DNA of 64,000 nt from Phanerodontia chrysosporium (Eukaryota > Basidiomycota > Agaricomycetes > Polyporales > Phanerochaetaceae), in the NCBI GenBank assembly GCA_001910725.1, contig MJGA01000003.1, forward strand, positions 496,001 through 560,000, given 5' to 3'. Numbering within the stretch: position 1 is the stretch's first letter; every line of letters starts with the position of its first letter. Below the pieces are notes generated by a model. The model did no database searches. It was not told the DNA's origin and was given only the letters and a program-made list of their open reading frames with translations. Both the position numbers and the translations under genes were made by a program. This document shows, in pieces, positions 48,620 to 60,614 of this stretch.

Positions 48620-51600
48620 ATGCAGAAGGAGCATACACGCCGTGGATTCAATATATACGTGTCATTCCCCTACACTTCCTTTTGGGTGATAATTGACATG
48701 CTTTCTTGTCTATACTAGTCACCAAAAAGTCGTCCTTGAGGTCGATTTCTCGGGAAGGCTTTGGGTGAGCTACACGCCTTCTGCTCGCTAGTTTTCTCAC
48801 CTTCATGCCGGAATCCGTACAGGGCTATACGGAACTCACTGTAGTTCCTGAAATTAAGGATCTCAGGACCATACATCTTCATTCGAGACAGTGCAGTGCG
48901 TCGCAGGCCATCTGTGCACCTCCAATCAACCTCATAAGTATCCACAGCTATCCATGCCGTGACGGTGGCATCTCAACCCGCGGAGTTTGTTCACAATGAC
49001 CCGCTGAGTAACCTTCACATCTCGAAGCCCTCGGATTGCCACACGCACCCCGAGCTCAAGAGGCAAGTGTACTCGGCCCTTGCGGAAGGCGACGAGGGAG
49101 AGCTGTCCATCGGTATACCAAAGGATGTAGTTGTCAAGCAATCTGGCAACGGTGTTTCTGGAATAGTCAGTGAAGGTGAGTTGTATCACTTCTCGTGCTC
49201 CGCTCACTGGCCAAAGCAGGCTTACGCTCTATTACAGCCGCCACCCCTGAGCCTCAGACTCCAGCATTGGCCGCACAGACTGCCGCTTCCACTGCAGAGT
49301 TCGCTCCAATCATCATCAAGGTTACCTATAGCCTGCGTAATCCCGCAGACGGCGTTCAGTTCGTCCTACCCTCGGATGCTTATCCATACGTGAGTATATG
49401 AGACGTGGATAGTAGAAGGAGACCGTCGGACTGAAGTTCAATGCAGCGCATACCACACGTATACACCACACCATCCTCGCCCGATGCTGCCAGATGCTGG
49501 GTCCCTTGCATTGACAATTTGTGGGAGAAGTGCACCTGGGAGTTCGAGTTCGTCGTGCCGAGACATCTGGAGCAAACAGACGATGAACCCAGGCTAGACG
49601 ACGAAGATGACCCCCAAGAGAGCGATTACCCGACCGTGGTGGTCTGTAGTGGCGAGCTTATTGAGCAGGCAAGTTGTCGTATAAAACAATATGTCTTACG
49701 TCGACTGAACCGCTACAGGTCTCGCACCCGCATAATTCGGGAAAGACGATCTTCTTGTTTGCACAGACCACGTTGACATCAGTGCAGCACATCGCCTGGG
49801 CCGCTGGGCCTTTCCACGTCCACACTCTCCCTCCTGAAATGTCTTCCGCTGAGGATGCCTCTGGCTCGTCTCAACCGCTGATGCACGCATTCTGTCTTCC
49901 AGGCCAGGAGCAACAGCTCATTACTTCGGCGTCCTTTATGCGATCGGCCATGAGCTTTTATTCCTCCGAGTTCGGTTCTTACCCCTTCGGCTCCTACAAA
50001 CTCGTCTTTGTGGATGAGATGCCAACGCAGCGGTTCGACGCAGCCACGCTCTCCCTGGTCACAGTTGATCTTCTGCATGGCGACGACGCTATCGATCAGG
50101 TATACGAGACGCGATTGTGCCTGAGTCATGCCCTTGCATGTCAATGGGTAGGAATCAACATCCAGCAGAAGACGTGGTCGGATACTTGGCTTGTCAACGG
50201 ACTCGGCCTCTATATCACCGGTCTGTTCCTCAGGAAGCTGTTGGGCAACAACGAATACCGCTTCAGGCTCAAGAAGGACATGGAACGGGTCATCGAGATG
50301 GACAACGGTACCCAATACCCTATCTGTCAACCGCAGGTCTTGGAGCCTCCCGACCCAAACCAACTTGCGTTTATAAACCTGAAGGCTCCGTTGATTCTCC
50401 ACATTCTGGACCGACGACTTGGGAAGTCTGGTACTTCGCTGGGCTTGTCTCGCGTCCTGCCGAAAGTTTTTCTGTCCGCTATCAGCGGTGAGATGCCGAA
50501 CAACCTCATCTCGACGCACGCATTCCTTCGAATGTGCCGAAAAGTGAGCGGTATTGACCCTCGGTCTTTTGCCGAGCAGTGGATCTATGGCAGCGGGTGC
50601 CCGACTTTCGGTTTCTCAGCCAGCTTCAATCGGAAGAAAATGGCGGTCGAGATACAGATGCGCCAGGAGGCCCCGGCATTCAAAGTACACGAGAGCAGTG
50701 AAATCAACAAGTTGATGTACAAGCCCGTCCCGTTCTTCGAAGTATGTCGTTCATCCTCTACTAGCGTTGTCGTTCTCACAACCTCCCCAGGGTCAAATGA
50801 CTATCCGCATTCATGAAGCCGACGGAACGCCGTACGAACACGTCCTAGACATCCGTAGCCCGTTCAAACGCTACGAGGTTCCCTTCAATACCAAGTACAA
50901 ACGTGTACGGCGAAATACGAAGCGATATCTGGCTCGCCAGGCTGCTGCCCAAGCCGCGGCAGAAGGCGACGCGGAGGCTGCGGCGGCGATGGACATGGTT
51001 GACATGGGGTTCGGCCTCGAGATTTGGGAGAAGGAGAAGGAACGGGAGAACTGGAAGGTGGCGGATTGGACGGAAGAGGATGAGCAGAATATGTCCGGGC
51101 AGACGTACGAGTGGATCCGCATCGACGCGGACTTCGAGTGGATCGCGAACATTGCTTTCGACCAGAAGGACTATATGTGGGTGTCACAATTGCAGCGAGA
51201 CCGTGACGTTGTCGCGCAGTACGAGGTATGTTTGCTGTTTTGCGTTACTGAAGCGCATGATATGCTTATCTACCTGCTCTTCAAGGCAATTTCTGTTCTC
51301 GCCAAGCAACCCAATGCGATCATCTCGAGCACGTTCACGAAGACTGTGCTTGTGACGAATTATTTCTTCCGTATTCGTTGTGAGGCTGCGCAAGCCCTCG
51401 TGACCGTAAGCAATATTTACTACTTACTGCTAGCTCCAGCGTTGACACCCTTGTAGTGTGCGATCCAACGTCTTGACTGGATCGGTCTCTTCCATCTATT
51501 CAAGCTCTTTCTCCGATACTGCTATGAGCCAGAAGACCCGAGTCAGGACCTGTTCCGCCACACCTACGTGCCTCGGCCAAACGAGTTCAGCGATTTCGCT

Positions 51601-54600
51601 GAATACTTTGTTCGCAAGGTTTGTATTCAGTCCTGCCGCAAGCTTGCTCGATCCTCATTGGTGGATGCAGAGTCTCCTGCAAGCGATCTCGCGCGTGCGC
51701 TTCGAGAATGGGAAGACTCCGGCAATCGTTCGACAGTTCTTGATAGACCAGCTTCGGTATAACGACAACACTTCGAACCCCGTACGTATATCCAAAAACA
51801 TTGGCCGTTATTTCGCTCACATCGCCTAGTTCTCGGACGCTCTGTACATATGCTCCATCATTTCTGCACTCGCATGTGCCACCGTGTCCACCGTTCCTCC
51901 AGAACGAGGGGAGTTCGTCACCGCTGATGCTCGGACTCCGATGGATCCTGAAGACGAGAAGCTTCTGAAGGAAGCTGTGTCAGAGGTCGATAGGTATAGG
52001 AGCATGGACCGCTTGATACCTTCGGTACACAACGTCGTTTCCATTGCAACGATAGAGGTAAGCCCGCTGCCCTAACGTAAGTTGCTAACACTGATGGTCC
52101 CTCAGTTTTACCTCCTCTTGAGCGTTGCGAACTTGATACCACATGACCAGCGAATGCTCATCCCATTGACGAGGTGAGCAAGATGCGTGCCCCAAATCTC
52201 ACTATGCGTGACTAACATGGCCTGTAGAGAGGGCAATTATACCCAAGTTCGCATGGCCGCATTCGATTCGCTTTTCTTCACGAAGTGGTACACACCTGCG
52301 ATCACCCAGTACATCCTCGCTACCATGACCCACGACTCATCCCGCATCATTCGTCGACATGTGGCTCGCAACGCTTGTCAAAGCCTTGCGCTTCTCGTCA
52401 CTATGGGTGAGATGGACGCTCTGAAAAAGTCCAAGTCTGTCCTCGTTGAAGAAGATGGTGTGGGAAACGAGAGCAAGAAAGAGAACCAGAAGAGCGAAGT
52501 CGACCTGATGTTCAAGGCACTCAGGAAAGATCAGGATGTTGGGAAGAACCCCATTCTCAGGAACTTCCTGCTTCCCATCGCTCTGTATGTATGCACTATC
52601 CAGCAAGAACATGATACTGATAGCCTCTTAGTTCCTCAGATGTCGATCGTGAAGTACGCTGGTGCCTCCTGAAGATGGCGGATCTCATCTTCCGCGCCGA
52701 ACCGGAGGCTCTGCCTAAGGTCATCATCCACTTGCCCCCGACGCCTGTGGTGGAATCTGCACCCCCGCTGCCAATTCCTAAGCCTCCTCTCAAGCCACAG
52801 AGAACACTTTCGATCAAGGCTTCGGTGCCCAATATCAAGAGCCCCTTGACTCCCACAGTTGGTTCCACCAAGCTCAAGCTACCCGGGACTGGTACTCGCG
52901 TGGAAGTGACTGCCCGAGCACCGGAAACACCTCGCACTGAAGTGAAGAAAGTCGTACACGACGGTTTTGCCGTCCCTAAGCCCCCTGCTCCCAAGAGACC
53001 CGAGGCTAAGGTGGTTTCTAAGAATGTGCCGAAGGCCCAGTCGGGTGGCATGTCTACACAAGACCTTGTCGGGTGCCGCTCGACGCTCAAGAAGCTTGTC
53101 GCACACAAGTCTGCGCCATTGTTCAGGCAGCCCGTTGATCCCGTTCGAGATCGCGCTCCAGAGTACGTTGTGTTCGAATCAATGTTTCGTCACCGCTCTG
53201 ATCGCTCGTAGTTACCTACAGGTGATCAAGAACCCTATGGATCTCGGTACCATGGGGGTCAAGCTCGACCAGGGCATGTACAAGAACCGTGCTGAGTTCG
53301 AGCAAGACTTCCGTCTCATGATCAACAATGCCAAACTCTACAATGCTCCCAGGAGCTTCGTGTACGATGAAGCGGTCCGTCTCGAGTCTTATTTCGACAA
53401 AGGTATGGCGATCGGAATGCAGACAAAGTGTAGCATACTCACTGAAGTTCAGAATGGGCGCGTGTAAACAAGACGCTGGAAGCCAAGGCTGCAACAACGC
53501 GCAAGCCAGAACCTCCCCCTGTGTCTACGCCCGTTGCCAAGACTCCGAGCATCAAGATCCACCCATCCGTCAGAATTCCCCCTACACCCTCGACACCAAC
53601 GCCTACTCCGTCTACGCCTGCGGCTACATCTGCAACCCCTCGTCCTATTATCAAGCTCAAAGTTGGAGGCCCGAAGCTCAACAGTTCCCCTACAGCAAGT
53701 CCTGCGGCTACACCCGTCGCAGAGACTCCCAAGCTCAAGAAGCTGAAGGAGAAAAGGCCGAAGGAGCCTAAGCCTACACCACTAGCTACATCGACCACGG
53801 CGGAGTCCTACTTCGATGACCAGTCCGCGGATGCCGACCTCCTCGAAGAAGTGATCGCTATCGAAAGGGAGCAAGATGAAGTGCGGAAGCAGCGCGCGGT
53901 CAGCATGGAGAAGGACAAACGTGATCGCGATCGCGATCGCGAGAGGGAGAGGGAGAAAGAGAAAGAGCGAGAGAGGGAGAGGGAGAGGGAGAAGGACAGG
54001 GAAAAGGAGAAGGAGAAGGAGAAGGAGCGAGAACGGGCCAAGGAGAAGGAGCGCGAAGCAGAGCAGAGGGAACGAGAACGGGAACGAGAACGGGAGCGCG
54101 AGCGCGAGAAGCAAGTACTACCGAAGGTGATCATCGGCAAGCGGAAGAAGGCGACTCCCATCGATGAGGACGACGAGGACGAGATACTCGCTCTGGCGAC
54201 ACCTGCGAAGAAGGAGAAGTCAGCAGCGCCGTCACCTGCTCCTCTCGCAGGTCCTTCAACCGTGTCCTCCACACGCAATTCCGAGAAGGGCAGTGCTAGA
54301 CCATCTCCCGCTCCAGCTGCGGTCCCTCTGGTCAAAAACGGCGTACCCAAGAACGACAAGATACCCAAGGAGGCGTCCATCCCGAAGATCTCTATCAAGG
54401 GAAAGGAACGTGAGGTGCCCACCCCTGTCTCTACGCCGAAGCCGAAGAAACCGTCTCCGCCTCGTCAGAGTACGACTCCCATCAACGAGAGGAAATGCAA
54501 GGATATACTCCGCACACTCACCAAGATACCCGACGCCGCCCTCTTCCTCCAGCCTGTCGACCCCGTCCGCGATGGATGCCCCACGTACTACGACGAGATC

Positions 54601-55257
54601 AAGAACCCAATGGACTTCGGCACTATGCAAGCCAAGCTCGCGCAAGGCGAATACCAAACGATGGAGGAATTCGCCAAAGATGTCGAGCTGATTCTCGCCA
54701 ACTGTCGGCAGTTCAATCCACCGACAACGTATCCCGTGCACTGTGCAGATGTGGTCGAGAAGGCATGGAAGTCCTTATGGTCCAAAGTCATGGTTAAAAA
54801 GCTCCAGCCGAGCGAGAAGAAAGCACTGCAGGGTCTCATGAACAAGCTGGTCGCAGATCCTATGTACGTTCTTGAGCTTGCGTTCTCTTACAGCTACTGA
54901 TGTTTTGCAATCGACAGTTCCTTCGTATTCCGCGAACCCGTCGACCCCGTCCTCCTTCAGATTCCGACCTATTTCGACGTCATCCCCAAGAAGAACGCGC
55001 GAGACCTACGCACGATCCGACAGAAGCTCGACGCAGACAAATATGACTCCGTCGACGCTTGGGAGGCCGACATGGACCTGATGATCGACAACGCGCTGCT
55101 ATTCAATGGTGCCGACTCGGAGGTCGGCATCATCGCAGTGCAGGTCCGCGACAAGTACAAGGATATGTTGGCAAACATCAGAGGGACCGCCTCCAAGCGC
55201 AAGGGCAGCGAGAAGCAGGGCACTCCGCAACCCACCAAGAAAGTGAAGCTCAGCTGA
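48620..55257 (+). CDS. TAF2: TFIID subunit TAF2 fused to three bromodomains
   Basis: The start MQKEHTRRGFNIY is spliced to HQKVVLEVDFSG, then GYTELTVVPEIKDLRTIHLH, the TAF2 N-terminus. The M1-aminopeptidase-like region follows to about 51200: CWVPCIDNLWEKCTWEFEFV, YPFGSYKLVFVDEMP, HALACQWVGINIQQKTWSDT. The zinc-binding HExxH is absent, as in other TAF2. A helical HEAT-like part continues to about 52640. Three bromodomains come next. BD1 (53060-53400) has AKLYNAPRSF, BD2 (54486-54870) has CRQFNPPTTY, BD3 (54918-55160) has ALLFNGADSE; each keeps the acetyl-lysine Asn. Between BD1 and BD2 lies a Pro/Ser/Thr linker and an ~80-residue Arg/Glu/Lys run. The basic end is TKKVKLS. Estimated about 1,800 residues, many exons. 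Confidence 0.9.
53925..54115 (+). repeat. Arg/Glu/Lys-coding low-complexity repeat inside TAF2
   Basis: Imperfect GAG/AAG/CGA/GAT hexamer-like repeats encode an uninterrupted run of Arg, Glu, Lys and Asp. Alternating blocks of acidic and basic residues would favour a stable single alpha helix acting as a rigid spacer between BD1 and BD2. Confidence 0.8.
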
Positions 55258-55517
55258 TCGCCTTTGGTCGCTCGACGCTGTAGTACACGTATATCGGCAG
55301 TGCTGTGTTGTTACATATTGTATGTTTATTACCTTGCTATCTTATTCGCGCATTGCAACCGGGGTGAAATGAACATCCGTGTCCGGGCTTGAGCCTGGCT
55401 GCTTGAGCCGCTGGATTTGGATTGTGACGAAGGTTGCCTTTGCCAAGCCTTGACATCATGCTTGCGCCGTCGTCTCGTTGCCCTGGCCCAGTTGCCGCTG
55501 CTTCTCTCCAGACCACC
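55258..55517. other. Intergenic and Het-C leader
   Basis: 3' region of TAF2 and 5' region of the Het-C gene. An upstream in-frame ATG at 55458 would add 20 residues before the signal peptide. Confidence 0.4.
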
Positions 55518-58500
55518 ATGATCTCGACGTCCTCGACTTTACTTCTGCTATGCACCGTTCTCGTCCTACTGCCGACGCAAACATACGCGTTTGGCGCTGG
55601 TGAGATCCCGGACTTTGCGTACCTCAACGGTGAGACATGCATCACAGATCTCCGAACAAGCATCGACAGCCAGGCACTAATCATCGCATGGCTTGGCAGA
55701 CAAAGCCTTCCGTCATGGTGACATCGAGAACGCGCTCGCCGACTTGGCGAAGACCGCGGCTGGCGGCGCCGTCGCAGGCGGAAGCTTGCTCGGCTTCGCG
55801 CAGTCCATCATCGGTGCAGCGACTGGAGGATCCAAATTTACCAAGGAAGATGTGAAGAAGGTGTACTTTGTACGTTGTGGTATGCCTCTGCTTCTCAATT
55901 GCGTCTGATCTCGTCGATGGCAGGGCAATTGGTTACGAGACTACTCGCAAGCGATGGATATCGCGGGCCTGAGCAAGCTCACTGCAGATACGCTTGTGCT
56001 CATCGTATCGGTCCTGGGATTCTTGGTAAGTGTGGCCACCATATCCAGTTTGCGAGCTGTAGTTGACATGAACGCGACCAGACGTTCGGCTTCGCCACCG
56101 AGGAATACCAAGTTACCGCCGATCGCCTCGGCGTGTACCTACCTGTTGAACATATCGACAACCCCAAGTACGCTAGCCATGCCTTCTTCCATCTATTGAT
56201 GTTCACGTGTTATTTTCCATTTCTCAGAGGCTACGCTGAGCAGGAGGGCGATGCCAGGCGGTTCCACCCTAAACTCAGGCCACCCGTCGATCCCGAAGAG
56301 CTTGAGATCGACCCGCGTACTGGAATGAAGGTGCGCTTGTTCCCGTAGATTGCGTAGGCTATGTCGTAATGATGTTTTCCGCAGAATTACATGGCTACAG
56401 AGGGCCGTGGCTGGGATACCTCCACCGCACACATTCGGCGCACCTTCAAAGCCTGTATCCAGTACGGTCGCCGCGCCCAGGGTCGGGAAGGTGCAGACCT
56501 TTGGGAAGCATTCCGTCTCTTGGGCACTGGCCTCCATACAATGGAGGACCTCCTCGCACACAGCAACTGGTGCGAGATTGCACTTCGAAAGATGGGTCAT
56601 GAGCAGGTCTTCTGCCATGTCGGAGATAATGGTGCGTACTTTGGGACCTTCGAATTGCCTTGGCTGATTAAAAGCCCAATAGTTGTCATCGACACGCCCA
56701 ATGGTCCTGCACCGCCGCTCGTAACAGGCACCTTCGGCAGTGCAGATTTCTTACACTCGCTTATGGGCGAAGCGACAGAGTCGGTCATCGATCATTCTAC
56801 ACATAGATGCTATGTGCTGACGTATTTCTACAGCCATCTGAGCCAAGCGAGTGTCGTGGACCTGTCAAAGAACCTCAACAATGCCTCGCAAAACGGCGGA
56901 GACTCGTCCATGTTGCGTTCACTCCTCGAGAAGCTCCCGATTGGCGGCTCGCACGACGAAGACAAGGTTTCGCAGGCGGATGAAATGCAAGAGCAAGCCA
57001 AGGCGTACCAGTTCAACCCTGACGACATCATGCCAGCTGAAGTCCAAGATCAGCTGCTTCAACTGCTCAAATGGCGCGACGATATCTACAGAGATATACT
57101 CAAGAAGATTGAGATGGTACCCGGGCTCGAGAGTCTTATCGAAGCGCTTACGAACGCGCTCAATGCCTGTAAGGACGAAATTGGTCTTTGCTCGTGTATG
57201 TTGCGCTGACATTATCACCCAGTTGTATACACTATTCTTGCACCTTATCTCACCGTGCGTTCAGCACTCATGGTCTCTGATAGCGTTGTTCACTGAAGTG
57301 TCTCGTTCACAGCCCGTCCTTCAACAGGTGACTGCGGTCCTGAGCGAGGGCAGTAAAGCTGTCATCGACTCCGACGACCAATACGAGGTCTGTAATACGT
57401 ATCTCCGATAGAACGTTCCGCAGGCTTAACGTGTGACAGGTCTTCAACAACCCAGATGCTTCGGACCCGTCCCACAGTTTGCTATCAAAGGTACCGTGCA
57501 CTTATGCTATCGTTGATATACTCCACTCATGTGACTCTTTCAGGACCATTTCTCCCTCATTCTGAATGAGCCCGCGGGGAAGACAGCCCTCGTTGTCGTC
57601 CGATACACCGTTAAGCTCATTGTTGACGTGCGCGCGCTTATAATCGCAAGTATTGCCATCTGCCTAACTAGTCAACAATAGGCATGGTATAATCATGAAG
57701 AGACTCCCGACCGGGTTGTTGACCGGATCCTAGAAGCCTTCCACCATCCATACTTTAATGTCGGACGCTCCCGTATCCAGCAAGAGATGTTCGAGGAGAT
57801 GGAGCGCTGGATCGGAGGCCTTGGTCCCGAAGAGTCTGAACGCGTTCTTGCAGCGTTGACCAAGGCATGTTTGACTTTCCCTAATCACCGGCGGGAGACA
57901 GGGCTCAGCCTGATTCTTGATGCAGGAGAGCGTGCGGGCTGGCAAGAACAAGCGGCAGGGCTCGGACGACGACATCACTTCGTCCGACCAAGTGTATGGC
58001 CAAGTGCACGGCGAGGCAGCACACGGGTCATACGCACAGGGCGGCTACTACGGCGGGGCAGCCACATCTAACACGTACGGCTCTGGCCAGAACAGACCGC
58101 AGCATGCGCAAACGTACGGTGCGAGCGGCGGAGGATACGACTCCACAAACCGATACGGCGGTAAGCGTCTGCCTCTCGATCTGTCGAGACACCATTGATG
58201 CTGATGGTGGCGGGTGTTCGCAGCGGCGGACAGCGGGTACTCGGGGCGTGCCGAGGAGCAGGGCGCGGACGCCTACGGACGCTCATACGGAAGCGGTCGT
58301 CGCACCGAAGAGGCACGGTACGGCAGCGGTGATGACGACTACACCTCGCGCCAGCGTCCGTCAGGGTACGGCGAGGGCGGCTATGGCGCCAGGCCTGCGC
58401 AGCGCGACGAGGACGCCCGCGGGGAATCGTGTGGGTACGGCCAGCAAGACGAGGCCTATCGCGGCGCACGGCGCACCGAGCCGTCCGCGCAGAGCGGATA

Positions 58501-59196
58501 CGCGCCGTCCTACCAACCTGCGTACGTCCCGGCCTCGGAAGGCTACGGGTCGCGCGACGACTACGGAGCGTCCTCGGGCTATTCGACCTCGGGCTCCAGG
58601 CGCGACACGGCGGACTATGCACGCGAGGAGCGTCAAAACGCGGCATACGGGACGTACGCGACCGAGAGCAGCGCGTACGGACGGCAGAGCACGTACCAGG
58701 AGCAGTCGGGCTACGGCCGCCGCGAGGAGGATTACGGAGGGTACGGGGGCCGCGAGGAGCGCACCGGAGGAGGACATGGTGCGGGCGAAGAGGCCCCGCG
58801 TCATCATGGGCGCAGGAACCAGGACGCGGAGGGCTACGAGGGCGGCTTCGGTGAGTCCGAGCGTCGCACCTACGGCGGTGGCTACCGCGAGAGCGAGGGC
58901 CGGGGAGGCTATGGCGAACGCGAGAGCGGTGGTACGGCGCTGGTGGGTATGGTCAGACCGAGAGCAGCGGCTACGGCGGTGGCTACGAGGCCCGCGAGAG
59001 CTATGGTGGTGAGTCTCGCGGAGGCTACGGAGGCAGCGAAAGCTACGGTGGGGGCTATGTTCAGAGCGAATCGCGCGGATACCGAGGCGGCGATGACACC
59101 TTCGGCGCCGAACGTCTGAGCCTGAACGATGACAACGAGGACCAACCACGCCAGCACCGCCAGCACCATCACCGCCGTGACGAAGACGAATACTAG
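55518..59196 (+). CDS. Het-C family secreted/membrane protein with Gly/Tyr-rich tail
   Basis: Start chosen at 55518, because MISTSSTLLLLCTVLVLLPT is a clear signal peptide, cleaved before FGAGEIPDFAYLN. DKAFRHGDIENALADLAKTA and FTKEDVKKVYFGNWLRDYSQ are the Het-C signature, followed by VYLPVEHIDNPKGYAEQEGD, the GLHTMEDLLAHSNWCEIAL segment and DAWYNHEETPD. This matches Neurospora het-c and its fungal relatives. About a dozen short introns are present. One (57865-57925) starts with GC instead of GT. From about 57950 the tail is disordered with Gly-Tyr repeats. At about 58933 the frame needs one extra base; the GY pattern then resumes and ends HHHRRDEDEY at 59196, while the unshifted frame stops at 59119. 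In Neurospora it governs vegetative incompatibility; that role is not shown for basidiomycetes. Confidence 0.9.
58080..59090 (+). repeat. Gly/Tyr/Arg-coding imperfect repeats in Het-C tail
   Basis: Short imperfect units encoding GYG, YGSG, GGYGxRE and related strings repeat through the last 1 kb of the gene. GC-rich, slippage-prone DNA here may explain the apparent missing base near 58933. Confidence 0.75.
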
Positions 59197-60614
59197 GCGC
59201 ATCAGCAGAAGTGGAAATGATGTATTTCAGTGTACAGTATACAGAGTTTGAGAAGCACACTTGTTGTTACGTGACGATCTGCATGAAACGGCGGTGGCGC
59301 AGGAGTAAGGTGACCGAGGCTCGGTCTGGGGACCTCGGTGGTGATGTGAATGCGGAGCGTCGTCGGAGGCAGGGAGGCTGGCGGATGGGCTGGGGGGCGC
59401 CCTGGGAAGCCGGGGCCGTGCCTGCGTGCCCTCGCACCGACCACGCGACGGGACAGCGTCCGAGAAGGCGCGAAGGCCTCTTCTCGCGGTGCGCGTGGGC
59501 TGGGAGGACAGCTTGTCGGAGGAGGAGGCGCATCTCCGATAGCCGCACGGTGGTGCAGGTGCCCCGCCGGATTCATTCAGCGGAGGGGAGGGGCCGCCTC
59601 GTGCAGCGCGCCCAGTTGCGCCTCGTCACGACACCGAAGATGGCAGAGCGCGGCCTGAGGTGATGTCTGGCCAGGGATGCATGCGCCGGCGGTCGCAGAT
59701 ATCGACGCAGCGTAAGGAAGGCAAAATGGGCGCCTGCAGGGAGGGCAAAGCAGCGGCCCCAGTGTGGCGGTGCCCCCATCGGCGACTTTGTGGGCTGGCA
59801 CACGCACGCACACGCTGGGCGAGAAGAAGACCGGACCGTGCGTGCGTGCGCGCGCGCGTCGCGAGAGCCGCAACCTACGCGGAGTTGGCCTCGCGGGCGG
59901 ACTAGCTGGCGCAGGGTCGGAGGGACTCCGCCGGGGGGTTGTGTTGGACGTCGCGCGCACACGCGTCTGGCGGGGCGTGGGCCCTGGTGTACACCTAGAT
60001 GGGCCCGGATGCGCCGCCGCAGGGGGCATGTGTGCGCCGCCAAGTGCGCCAAGTGGGCGAGGGCGCAGGGGCGTATATACGCGCGGGAGCGAGGGAGCGA
60101 GGGCGCGCAGCCCGCCAGGCCCGCGCTGGGCTGGACGCAACGGGCAGGGGCGAGCCGGCGCGGGGGCTCCGGCGGGCTGAGCAGGAAGGTTTGCCGGGGA
60201 GGGCGACGAGAGCAAGCACGGCGCGCGTGCCAAGGGCCCTTTGCGCGATCGCAGATGGTCTGGCGTGGGAACTGCCGCGCAGATGAGGGAGGGGCACCCT
60301 GGCGAGGAGCGAGCGTCGACGTTGTCAGCGTGTGTGCATCGATGGAGGGCGTGTCGAGGTTGGCGAGGCGACGGCGGAGGAGGCGTCGACGTCGGAGGAG
60401 GCCTGAGATAGTTGCCGGCGGCATTGGCCACGTGGGTCGCAGAGATGGACTCCCCGGATGGCAATGGATGGCGCTCCCCGAAGCGTGTCCTCTCCTCCGC
60501 CGGCATCCTCTGATTTCTACGTCCCCGCCCTGCTTATAACGACCATGCCCCAGTCTCCATACCCTCCGCCTCCCTCACGCCCTCCACCGAGCAGCGTCCG
60601 CACGCCCAGCGACC
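59197..60614. other. GC-rich intergenic and promoter region
   Basis: About 1.4 kb of very GC-rich DNA. Long open frames on both strands are a by-product of composition (Arg, Ala, Pro, Gly translations without domains). A TTATAAC element at about 60534 is a plausible TATA box for the next gene, 80 bp before its ATG. Confidence 0.45.

Noticed and set aside
58361..59260. 299-codon minus-strand frame opposite the Het-C tail
   Set aside because: Antisense of the Gly/Tyr repeats; composition artefact.
59573..60539. Long overlapping frames on both strands (up to 309 codons)
   Set aside because: The region is so GC-rich that stops are rare. Translations are Arg/Ala/Pro/Gly-rich without domains or splice support.
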